Positions 24,856 through 32,454 of a stretch of 32,943 nt of DNA are shown here, in pieces (the first letter of the stretch is position 1; each line of letters starts with the position of its first letter). This DNA is from Gemmatimonadota bacterium (lineage in GTDB: Bacteria; Gemmatimonadota; Gemmatimonadetes; Longimicrobiales; Gaopeijiaceae): positions 36,471 to 69,413 of the forward strand of contig PBFD01000005.1 in the NCBI GenBank assembly GCA_002718595.1, read 5' to 3'. Position numbers and translations under genes: made by a program. The notes under the pieces were generated by a model. It had not been told where the DNA came from. It saw only the letters and a list, made by a program, of their open reading frames with translations, and searched no databases.

Positions 24856-25850
24856 CTTCCAGAATTTCCCTTGAGCTTTTTGGCAATCTCTTTCGCAAAA
24901 TAAGATATGATCAGATCCGCCCCCGCCCTCTTAATCGACAACAAGCTTTCAATCATCACCTCCTCCGTATCCACCCAACCTTTTTGCCCAGCTGCTTTGA
25001 TCATTGCATACTCTCCCGACACTTGATAGGCAGCAGTTGGCATCCCAAAAGCCTGTTTCACTCTCCACAAAACATCTAGATAAGAGCCTGCAGGTTTAAC
25101 AATTATAATATCTACTCCCTCTGCTATGTCTTGGTCGACCTCGCGCATTGCTTCATCAACATTGGAAGGGTCCATCTGATAGCTTTTTCTATCTCCAGTT
25201 GAGGGACAAGAATTCGCTATATCTCTGAAGGGACCATAATAGGAAGAGGAATACTTGGCAGCATAGGATATTATGGGAACCAAGGAGTGATTATGGTCGT
25301 CCAGCACTCTGCGGATAGCCCCCACCCTGCCATCCATCATATCACTCGGTGCTACTGCGTCCGCTCCAGCATCTGCATAAGCCAATGCCATTTTTGACAA
25401 TATGGGCAAGGTCGCGTCGTTATCTATTTCTCCGCTACTTCCCAGTATGCCGCAATGTCCGTGATCGGTGTATTCACAAAGGCAAACATCAGCCCAAACT
25501 AAAAGGTCTGGACATGCTGTTTTTATAGCCTTGATAGCAGAAGGAATAATACCCTTAGGATCATAACCTGGAGAACCCTCGCTATCCTTGCTACTCTCAT
25601 CTGGAATCCCAAAAAGTAGCACAGCTGGGATTCCAAGCTTCACGACCTCTTTTGCCTCTTCCACCACTTGATCAATCGATAATTGATAGATATCAGGCAT
25701 ACTTTCGATAGAGTTCCTTACTCCCGATCCACCTGTCACAAACATGGGATAGACAAAATCATCAGTAGACAACTTGGTTTCTCTTACAGCACGTCGCCAA
25801 GTCTCATTTTGCCTAAGCCTACGATGCCGATAACCTAGAAACTCCATACC
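24852..25850 (-). CDS. hemB: Porphobilinogen synthase (delta-aminolevulinate dehydratase)
   Basis: A 332-residue enzyme that condenses two 5-aminolevulinate molecules to porphobilinogen. The two active-site lysines are Lys199 in SYAAKYSSSYYGPF and Lys252 in IIVKPAGSYLD. The three cysteines in DVCLCEYTDHGHCG mark the zinc-dependent class rather than the magnesium-only class. ATG at 25850 is chosen over TTG at 25880 because AAAGG lies seven bases upstream and most relatives begin near this point (MEFLGYRHRRLRQ). It is the first gene of a two-gene heme operon with hemE; no other heme genes are adjacent. The 214 bases upstream, before the deacetylase stop, contain no gene. Confidence 0.96.
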   Translation of the reverse strand, partial: GMEFLGYRHRRLRQNETWRRAVRETKLSTDDFVYPMFVTGGSGVRNSIESMPDIYQLSIDQVVEEAKEVVKLGIPAVLLFGIPDESSKDSEGSPGYDPKGIIPSAIKAIKTACPDLLVWADVCLCEYTDHGHCGILGSSGEIDNDATLPILSKMALAYADAGADAVAPSDMMDGRVGAIRRVLDDHNHSLVPIISYAAKYSSSYYGPFRDIANSCPSTGDRKSYQMDPSNVDEAMREVDQDIAEGVDIIIVKPAGSYLDVLWRVKQAFGMPTAAYQVSGEYAMIKAAGQKGWVDTEEVMIESLLSIKRAGADLIISYFAKEIAKKLKGNSGS

Positions 25851-26052
25851 GATACCTTTTGCCAGTGTTGAGATTCTCAATAAAGTCCTGCAAATTAGAC
25901 TATATAGAAGAATCGCTCGTCCAGAATAGCCTATTAAAATACATAGGTTACTAGCCCCACACCAAGTCCCAATAGCCCATTCTGGCTTGTCTTACTCTAA
26001 AATGTCTAAGATGTATTCGTCATCCTAAATCAACCTATAGGAGAATAATCCA

Positions 26053-26072
26053 CTGAATCTCTCTCTATTCAG
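26053..26072. terminator. Weak hairpin at the end of the deacetylase gene
   Basis: CTGAAT (26053-26058) and ATTCAG (26067-26072) form a six-base stem around an eight-base loop overlapping the deacetylase stop codon. On the minus strand moderately T-rich sequence follows. It is a possible but weak terminator ahead of hemB. Confidence 0.3.
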
Positions 26073-27063
26073 ACATCTTTATCACATATTCAGCAATTTC
26101 CTGATGGGTAGCAAACCATACATCTTCAGTTTTCTCTTTAATATGGTCGATCAATCCTTTCAATATCAAAATTCGAGACCGATGACCAATTACATGTGGA
26201 TGCATGGTCAATAAAAACATGGTCCCTTCTTCGTAAGCCACATCAAATTCATCCTTATAGACTTGTAGCACCTCCCTTGGAGAACTATAACTATTACCCC
26301 TAGGGTTAAGCAGTGGAGCGTCATCCAGAATCCATTCCACGGGCAGTTCAACCAAACCACTTGGTTCACCCTCAGCTAAAAGTTCATAAGGTCTATCATC
26401 AGCCATTAAAGATGAATCATATAAGAATCCCAAATCTTTAATGATTTTCAATGTATTTTGACTAAAGTTCCAGGATGGAGCCCGGTAACCCACTGGCCTG
26501 CTTCCTGTCATTTCCTCCATATAATCAATTGCTTTAACCACAAGTCGCCTTTCTACGTCCTCAGGCAGTTGAGTGTTCGTTTCATGAATCCACCCATGAA
26601 TCCCAAATTCGTGTATCCCATGAGATTTGATTGCGTCTACCATACTAGGGTTGAGCATCATGCTAACCGAAGGAATAAAAAATGAGGCTGGAATGTTGTC
26701 TGCAGCTAGCACGTCCAGCACTCGTCCGAGAGCGACTCGAGCTCCATATTCCCCCTGTGACAAAGCACTGACAGAGACACTTCCGTTTCTCAAGGGAATC
26801 GTTTCATTATCTACGTCGAATGAAAGTGAAACGGCCACCTTAGCACCATTAGGCCATTCCGATGGCTGCAGTGATCGACCAGCCCTGGCTGTATTGACTG
26901 CATTCCGAATTTGTTCTTCCGACCATTCGTAGGAAGGCGTGCCTTGTTGTAGGTCGCTGGCCGAGCCGCCATCACTTGAGGCCACCTCGAGCTGTGCGCA
27001 TCCAAAGATCAATCCTAAACCCAACAGTTTATACACTTTACCTAACGTCCTTGTCTGGGCCAT
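26065..27063 (-). CDS. NodB-type polysaccharide deacetylase-like lipoprotein
   Basis: A 332-residue lipoprotein (lipobox FGC, Cys22) with a NodB-fold catalytic domain from about residue 75 to 325. Motif 1 reads SFDVDNE (Asp83, Asp85) instead of the usual TFDDG. The metal-binding HGWIHE, the YRAPSW loop and the late LTMHPH motif are present. This variant pattern resembles the HpPgdA/PuuE branch, some of whose members act on allantoin or cyclic amides rather than on glycans, so the substrate is open: peptidoglycan, another amide, or a small ring compound. The ribosome-binding site GGAGG is strong and sits seven bases before the ATG at 27063. It is a single gene between divergent and co-directional neighbours 200 bases away on each side. 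Confidence 0.88.
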   Translation of the reverse strand: MAQTRTLGKVYKLLGLGLIFGCAQLEVASSDGGSASDLQQGTPSYEWSEEQIRNAVNTARAGRSLQPSEWPNGAKVAVSLSFDVDNETIPLRNGSVSVSALSQGEYGARVALGRVLDVLAADNIPASFFIPSVSMMLNPSMVDAIKSHGIHEFGIHGWIHETNTQLPEDVERRLVVKAIDYMEEMTGSRPVGYRAPSWNFSQNTLKIIKDLGFLYDSSLMADDRPYELLAEGEPSGLVELPVEWILDDAPLLNPRGNSYSSPREVLQVYKDEFDVAYEEGTMFLLTMHPHVIGHRSRILILKGLIDHIKEKTEDVWFATHQEIAEYVIKMSE

Positions 27064-27264
27064 TCTTTATCCTCCGAGAATATCAACATTTTTCGTGGGT
27101 ATTTCTCAGCAACCTAAATTCAGCTAAAAAACAGTAGTCAATTGTAGGTCACTTCCTCTCTCATTACAATCATATCGGACTGCCAAGCTATTTATAGATA
27201 TAATAAGGAGATTGCATATCACTTCCCTAAGAAAGAAGCAACTACTGACTAACCCAAGTTCCTA

Positions 27265-27645
27265 ATGTTTAATCTCTCCTCAAAATATTTGAAAACTGTC
27301 ATACTCGTGGTAACAGTGTATGCAGTGTCTCAAGTTTTTCATAGAATCCAGAGGCACAGGTATATTGCAATGGCTGAAAACACCCTAACCGCTCTTTCCA
27401 TTGAGCAAGAAGTACACTTCAGCACACATTTCAGCTACACAACAGAGTTGATGGATTTGGATGTGGAAGAGTTAGGACCCTTATCAATATCTCTATTCGC
27501 TACTTCGGAAGGGTGGTCAGCCGTGGCCACACACAAACACCTCTCCAGCAAAGACGGTTGTACGATCTATTTCGGAAAAGCTGAAATATTTTCTCTCGGT
27601 GACACCACTCCTAAATTTCCGGGAGACGTGGCATGCACGCCTTAG
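27265..27645 (+). CDS. Small membrane-anchored pilin-like protein
   Basis: A 126-residue protein with one N-terminal membrane helix (about residues 9-26), then a helical stretch (AENTLTALSIEQEVHFSTHF) and a small beta-rich domain ending with two cysteines (about 95 and 124) that could form a disulfide loop. The order helix, QE-x-x-x-F-S/Y-T, GWSAVATH and late Cys-x(n)-Cys resembles the C-terminal part of type IV pilin-like proteins, yet the prepilin-peptidase motif (G-F-x-x-x-E) is absent. It may be a pilin-derived anchored protein or an unrelated fold. No clear Shine-Dalgarno precedes the ATG. It is followed by a strong hairpin terminator. Confidence 0.68.
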   Translation: MFNLSSKYLKTVILVVTVYAVSQVFHRIQRHRYIAMAENTLTALSIEQEVHFSTHFSYTTELMDLDVEELGPLSISLFATSEGWSAVATHKHLSSKDGCTIYFGKAEIFSLGDTTPKFPGDVACTP

Positions 27646-27675
27646 GATCTCATCCACAGATTTTCATGGAATGAC

Positions 27676-27713
27676 AAAAGCCTTCCCCAGGGTTCTTATT
27701 GGGGAAGGCTTTT
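27676..27713. terminator. Strong bidirectional intrinsic terminator
   Basis: AAAAGCCTTCCCC (27676-27688) and GGGGAAGGCTTTT (27701-27713) form a perfect 13-base stem with a 12-base loop. Each strand ends with a TTTT run. It lies between converging genes and can serve both the pilin-like gene on the left and the S9 peptidase operon on the right. Confidence 0.88.
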
Positions 27714-27735
27714 AACACTCAGGCCACTTTCTGTC

Positions 27736-29766
27736 TTACTGTTGAGTCACAGATCTAGGCCTTTCCCATTCTTTAAACCACTTACGCAAATACAATTGAG
27801 TCCGCAAGAAATTAGAAGGTGTCGAGCTTGTTCCATGCCATTCGTTTTTAAACCTTACCATCAGTGTTGGAATCTTCAGGACTCTCAACGCTTGATAATA
27901 TTCTTCAGTCTGTGGCATTGGCGTCCTCAAATCACCTTCTCCAGTCATCAACATGGTGGGTGTTGTCACATTGCCGACGTACATCAAAGGTGAACGTCTA
28001 AGGTGTTCACTAGGATCATCCCAGGGATACTCCTTGAAATTCCTATACCAAGTCGCACCATCGGTCGTACCCACAAAAGACAGCCAATTCGTAACAGGAC
28101 AATTTGCTGAAGCCGCAGCAAATCTATCCGTATGCCCCACCACCCATGAAGTTAGAACACCTCCTCCAGAACACCCATAAACAAACATGTTGTTATCATC
28201 AACATAACCACGACTGATTACTTCATCGACACCCGCCATTAGGTCATCAAAATCTTTGTCTGGATACGCATTCTTTATGGCATTTCCAAAAGGACTTCCA
28301 TAGCCAGCGCTTCCTCTCGGATTCGTGTACAAAATCACATAACCATTTGCTGCGTGCTCCTGCCAACCGAAGTTAAAGCCCACATTATACATTCCGTGTG
28401 GACCACCGTGTATAGAAAGCATAAGTGGATATTTTTTAGATTCGTCGAAATTTGGAGGCTTAATGATCCAGCCCTGTATATCAAAATTATCAACTGACTT
28501 ATACCAAATCTCCTCTACCTGCCCCAGGGTCACGTCATTCAGGATATCATCATTGACACGAGTAAGTTGCACTATCGGATCACCCGTTCCTGTACCAAAT
28601 GAAACAACATCCGCAGGCTTGTGATAGCTACTCAAAGTACCTACTGCCGTTCCATCTTTATCTATAGAGGCCATTGATAACATATGATTCCCACTAGTCA
28701 CTTCATGAGGCTGTCCGTTGAGAGGAGCAAACCACAAATTCTGTGTCCCGTGCATACTAACGTTAAAGTACACCCCACTTCCGTCTGACGCCCAAGTGAT
28801 ATTCCCCAAACTCCTACCCATTTCTCCACCCAGACTTCTTGGGTTACTTCCATCGGCAGACATCACGTACAACTCGTTCTCTCTGTATGTGTCGTCATTA
28901 AAGTCTTGCCCCTGATAAGCGATATATTGACCGTCGGGCGACGGTACTGGACCACTGTCTGGTCCTGCACGATCTGTTAGCTGATGTATAGCACCAGTAG
29001 CAAGCACTGCTTTGTAGATCTCCGATTCTCTCCACTCATGTTCAGCTTCATCTACACGTAAAGAACTGAAGATCAAGCTGGCCCCATCAGGCATCCATTC
29101 GGCTGCACTATGGTTCCAATCGCCATCAGATATTTGTTTTGGAGTTCCTGCCTCCGCCGGCACTGTGAAGACATGGGTATAGCCTTCATCAATGTACCCC
29201 CTGCGGTCTCTCCGATAACTTAAACGATCGACTACCTTAGGCCCTTCCACCCAATCCGCACCATCTGGTTCCTGAGACAACTCGATTGCCCACTCACTTT
29301 CAGGAGAATCAACAGTCATAGTGAAAGCGATCTGAGTACCATCGGGAGACCATCTAAGATTGGAAGCGGCATTTTGCGTCCTTGTTACCTGTGTGGTGGC
29401 ACCCTCAGCGTCCATCCACCGAACGAAAATTTGAGAATCCCCTCCGTCACCATCTGCCATGAAAGCGATCCTACTACCGTCTGGAGACCAGGTCGCATTG
29501 GAACCATTGACCAATAGTCTATTTCGTGAACCATCTTTATTCATAACCCAGACAGAGGAACTTCGTCTATCCCTCATTTTATCAACCCAACCACGACTAT
29601 AAAGTATTTGACTCCCATCCGGCGAAACACGAGGGTTAGAAACAGTCTCCCAGTCCAGATAGCTATCCAACTGCAGGGTACCCTCAGGAGCCTGTGCAAA
29701 AACCTCAGCTTCCAGGACAAAACAACTCAACAATATTGTTAGTAGGGTCACGATCCTTAAAACCAT
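27736..29766 (-). CDS. Secreted S9-family serine peptidase (prolyl oligopeptidase type)
   Basis: A 676-residue exported peptidase. ATG at 29766 is chosen because GGAG lies eight bases upstream and a signal peptide follows directly, ending near EVFAQ; an in-frame extension to 29799 lacks these. The propeller (about residues 30-410) contains repeated WD40-like PD40 strands such as NPRVSPDGSQILYS, WSPDGSRIAFM and WSPDGTQIAF. The alpha/beta-hydrolase domain has the triad Ser533 in YGCSGGG, Asp612 in GEGDLRTP and His644 in NEWHGTS. It would release di- or short peptides in the periplasm or outside. It lies downstream of susC-susD and the plug-only gene on the same strand, 127 bases after the latter, and ahead of the terminator at 27676-27713. 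Confidence 0.93.
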   Translation of the reverse strand: MVLRIVTLLTILLSCFVLEAEVFAQAPEGTLQLDSYLDWETVSNPRVSPDGSQILYSRGWVDKMRDRRSSSVWVMNKDGSRNRLLVNGSNATWSPDGSRIAFMADGDGGDSQIFVRWMDAEGATTQVTRTQNAASNLRWSPDGTQIAFTMTVDSPESEWAIELSQEPDGADWVEGPKVVDRLSYRRDRRGYIDEGYTHVFTVPAEAGTPKQISDGDWNHSAAEWMPDGASLIFSSLRVDEAEHEWRESEIYKAVLATGAIHQLTDRAGPDSGPVPSPDGQYIAYQGQDFNDDTYRENELYVMSADGSNPRSLGGEMGRSLGNITWASDGSGVYFNVSMHGTQNLWFAPLNGQPHEVTSGNHMLSMASIDKDGTAVGTLSSYHKPADVVSFGTGTGDPIVQLTRVNDDILNDVTLGQVEEIWYKSVDNFDIQGWIIKPPNFDESKKYPLMLSIHGGPHGMYNVGFNFGWQEHAANGYVILYTNPRGSAGYGSPFGNAIKNAYPDKDFDDLMAGVDEVISRGYVDDNNMFVYGCSGGGVLTSWVVGHTDRFAAASANCPVTNWLSFVGTTDGATWYRNFKEYPWDDPSEHLRRSPLMYVGNVTTPTMLMTGEGDLRTPMPQTEEYYQALRVLKIPTLMVRFKNEWHGTSSTPSNFLRTQLYLRKWFKEWERPRSVTQQ

Positions 29767-29893
29767 AGTGCATCTCCTGTGGATGTTAGTCAGAAACAAA
29801 AACCCAAAATTGAGGCTGTCGCTAAAATACTCCGGACAGGTACTCCACGAAAGTAAGCACCTCTTGCTCCTATTTCTTACCAGACGTTTAAAA

Positions 29894-30625
29894 TTACCTG
29901 CGCTTTGTATCTACCAAAATGACACCATTGACTGCATCCGGATACATAGAAACAGCCGAAGGGCCTTTTAATACCCTAATCCTTTCCACATCCCCAGCGA
30001 AAGTCTCCATTAACACTTGAGAATTAATCCGTACCCCGTCGAGATATATTGCGGGAGTATTGCTTACAGTCATGGACCCCTGTCCCCTGATCCTTATCTC
30101 TGGAGTACCAGCGGCAGAATAGGTGCCACCTAGTACTGTCAAGGAAGGTATCCTCGCCGCCATCAACTTCATCACTGTGAGGGACGATTCAGCTTCAGTC
30201 GGCCGAATATCTCCGAGTCCTGGACCTTCTTTTTCTCTCTCCCTTTGGGTGACCACTTTCAGTTCGTCTAAAAGGAGATTCATAGAACTCATATAAAAAT
30301 GGACAAAGCTAACAGTATTCTTATTTATACTTACTGGTTCAACTCTCGTTATGTAACCATCGTGATCGACTCTTACTGAAATCGCCCCAGTTCGCTGCTG
30401 TTCCAAGACAAAATGACCGTTTTCGTCAGTTGATATTCCTACCTCATCATCATCAAGTGTTACAATCGCACCAACTAACGGAGCACCAGTCATTCCATCT
30501 AACACTTCTCCCACAATGGATCCTGCGCCATCTTGTGAGGAAACTGGCTCTACAAAGTACCAACCCAGAAGCACGAACATAAACATAACTCGCCCGGTAC
30601 ATCTTTGAAGTTGGCTCATCACCAT
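29894..30625 (-). CDS. Exported carboxypeptidase-regulatory plus TonB plug-domain protein without barrel
   Basis: A 243-residue protein with a signal peptide (MVMSQLQRCTGRVMFMFVLL, cleaved near VSSQ). Residues about 38-110 are a CarboxypepD-reg-like domain (GEVLDGMTGAPLVGAIVTLD), usual at the front of SusC-type receptors. Residues about 150-240 are a TonB receptor plug domain (IRIRGQGSMTVSNTPAIYLD; VERIRVLKGPSAV; NGVILVDTKRR). The protein ends exactly where a beta-barrel would begin, and the next 127 bases hold no barrel remnant, so this looks like a natural plug-only protein rather than a fresh truncation. AAGGAG sits five or six bases before the ATG. It follows susD on the same strand, after a 144-base gap with a strong hairpin. 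Its function is unknown. Confidence 0.87.
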   Translation of the reverse strand: MVMSQLQRCTGRVMFMFVLLGWYFVEPVSSQDGAGSIVGEVLDGMTGAPLVGAIVTLDDDEVGISTDENGHFVLEQQRTGAISVRVDHDGYITRVEPVSINKNTVSFVHFYMSSMNLLLDELKVVTQREREKEGPGLGDIRPTEAESSLTVMKLMAARIPSLTVLGGTYSAAGTPEIRIRGQGSMTVSNTPAIYLDGVRINSQVLMETFAGDVERIRVLKGPSAVSMYPDAVNGVILVDTKRR

Positions 30626-30663
30626 ATTATCTCCTTACTACCTTCCCAGTAGCTCCAACGAGA

Positions 30664-30694
30664 AGTGGGGAGAATGCTCAGCATCCTCCCCACT
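30664..30694. other. Long near-perfect hairpin between susD and the plug-protein gene
   Basis: AGTGGGGAG (30664-30672) pairs with CTCCCCACT (30686-30694), and ATGCT (30674-30678) pairs with AGCAT (30680-30684), with one A-C mismatch and a single-base loop. On the minus strand it lies just downstream of susD; only a weak T-rich stretch follows. A partial terminator or an mRNA 3'-end stabiliser are both reasonable readings. Confidence 0.6.
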
Positions 30695-30769
30695 CTCACT
30701 TCTTCACCTTTCCGAGATCTGCAGGTGCCTAAGCACCTTGTTCATCCCGTATGGGTAATTACTTACGAA

Positions 30770-32335
30770 TTAACCGATCCAGTCTTTATAACCTTCTGGA
30801 ATGTTGGCATTCGCGTCGTTCTCTGCCTTAGGCAGTGGGAAACACAGGTTAAGTGCATCCGCTGGAACACTGTACCTTGTGGTCAACTCTGTCGGAATGT
30901 ACTCAAGGGGATCTAGATCACCAGGAGTACTGTTCTCACGCCAGCGCCACCGGTCACCGAACCTACGACCTTCAAGGTTCAACTCCAGATAACGCTCAAA
31001 CTTAAGAGCTGTCCATCCTTCAGTAACTGTGCTAGCCGAAACAGCTGGCATTTTACCCCCAGCACTACCATCAAATCTAGTGATAGTACTCATATAATCG
31101 GGGCATGTCGCACATGCATCATCGTTACCCTCTGCTGGATGATACGTCAAGTCCAACACGGACGCATCACCGAGGTTAGCTGCATAGATATCAGCTGCTT
31201 GTCTCACGCTATTAATGTGAGTCATGGCTGCTGACAAGTTACCGGCTTGAAGTTCGGCTTCCGCCTGAATCAATGCCATTTCATGACCATCCACTAAGTC
31301 CAATTGTAACTTCCTCTGATCACCCTGCACAGGCTCAAAGAACCTTAGCTCACGTCCACCAGCGGCGGAGCGAGGTGCATAAGTTTTCAGGTGGTAGAAC
31401 ATTGGAATCATTAGTGTCCAGGTAGGACGTGGTGGGTGGGTTTGACCCCTTACCGCTGCCGTCTTACCTGAAGGTATTTCCCTTGAACCGTTGTCGTAAC
31501 CCCATGCTACGCGGGAGTCACCAGTCTTAAGGAAGTGGGTATGTGCTGGAGTTCCCCATGCGGACATGGATTGGAACCCTAGACTTGCCACGTGTCCTGG
31601 TAGGTACCAGTACTCACCCCATCCAGTGTCACCAGAATACTTCGTGGTGTACTTGAAGCTCATAGCAACCGTAGCTGCGTCAGTCTTCGCACCGGCATGG
31701 TCTCCACTGTACAACTTGGCTGCCGCGCGAGCACCAATAGCTGCAGTCGCCAGGTCGGACAGTCCAGCTGCCGAGGCGATCGTATTAGCTGCAGTGAAGT
31801 GAGCTATTGCCAAAGGAGCGTAATCCATTTTACCTGACGCTGCTCCTCCATCAATAACAGTACTACAAGCATTTTCCATCAGAGTACGCAATGCTATGCC
31901 TGCCCAAAAATTAGCGTGGGCTGCTGGTGCGTAGCTATTAATATCGGAAACACCTGATTCGCTGTCGGCAAATCTGCGCAGCGCTTCTTGAGAGATCCAA
32001 CGCCCTCTGTGTAAGTGTCCCCATGAGCCACGACCATCGTACTCATCATTCAATTTTGCGACTTCTTCCTCAGGCCGCACACCTGCGGACCCGGTATGGC
32101 CACTGGCCATCAAGTCATGGGTGATCGCGCCTCCGAGGAGACCATACGCACCCAACCCTGCCTGTACAGCTCTGATACCGCCATTGACGATACCCTGGTG
32201 AGCTCCTTGGTCATTAAGGTTTCCGTCCTGGACGGGACCCGGGTTAGTGACTTCGAAATCGCAGGCTGCCAAAGCCATAGCCCCTACTAGCGCTACCGCT
32301 GTCAGCCCCCGTGAAATCGTTCTTTTTTGATCCAT
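30770..32335 (-). CDS. SusD/RagB-family outer-membrane lipoprotein
   Basis: A 521-residue surface lipoprotein that acts as the substrate-capturing lid of a SusC-type TonB-dependent transporter. The signal ends in the lipobox LAAC (Cys25), followed by DFEVTNPGPVQD, a typical SusD start. Helix-rich TPR-like sequence fills the middle. The C-terminal ERYLELNLEGRRFGDRWRW and FPLPKAENDANANIPEG are family hallmarks. The start at 32335 has GAGGAAG ten bases upstream. The G+C content is visibly higher than in most of the window (36 of 60 bases by hand count at 31681-31740, against 28 of 60 at 6541-6600), which may reflect codon bias for high expression. The partner susC lies directly upstream. The cargo is not determined; the peptidase downstream hints at peptides. 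Confidence 0.92.
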   Translation of the reverse strand: MDQKRTISRGLTAVALVGAMALAACDFEVTNPGPVQDGNLNDQGAHQGIVNGGIRAVQAGLGAYGLLGGAITHDLMASGHTGSAGVRPEEEVAKLNDEYDGRGSWGHLHRGRWISQEALRRFADSESGVSDINSYAPAAHANFWAGIALRTLMENACSTVIDGGAASGKMDYAPLAIAHFTAANTIASAAGLSDLATAAIGARAAAKLYSGDHAGAKTDAATVAMSFKYTTKYSGDTGWGEYWYLPGHVASLGFQSMSAWGTPAHTHFLKTGDSRVAWGYDNGSREIPSGKTAAVRGQTHPPRPTWTLMIPMFYHLKTYAPRSAAGGRELRFFEPVQGDQRKLQLDLVDGHEMALIQAEAELQAGNLSAAMTHINSVRQAADIYAANLGDASVLDLTYHPAEGNDDACATCPDYMSTITRFDGSAGGKMPAVSASTVTEGWTALKFERYLELNLEGRRFGDRWRWRENSTPGDLDPLEYIPTELTTRYSVPADALNLCFPLPKAENDANANIPEGYKDWIG

Positions 32336-32389
32336 CTTTCTTCCTCTTCTGAGGCCGGTGTTTTATTCCCGGCGTTTGTCTAATTTTTA

Positions 32390-32429
32390 GCCCGTTTGCG
32401 CGGGCCCCTCAGGCCAAGCGACCTGAGGG
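32390..32429. other. Tandem hairpins between susC and susD
   Basis: GCCCG (32390-32394) pairs with CGGGC (32401-32405); immediately next, CCCTCAGG (32406-32413) pairs with CCTGAGGG (32422-32429). Read on the minus strand they follow susC by about 25 bases, and an A-rich rather than T-rich stretch follows, so they do not look like a full terminator. A further small stem, GCCGG/CCGGC (32354-32358 and 32369-32373), lies closer to the susD start. The group may set the ratio of susC to susD transcript. Confidence 0.55.
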
Positions 32430-32454
32430 AACCCAGCTATTCGGCAAACAAGCG

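Noticed and set aside
29767-29893. Idea that a barrel remnant follows the plug-only protein
   Set aside because: Only 127 bases separate it from the peptidase start, and I see no barrel-like strands in any frame there.
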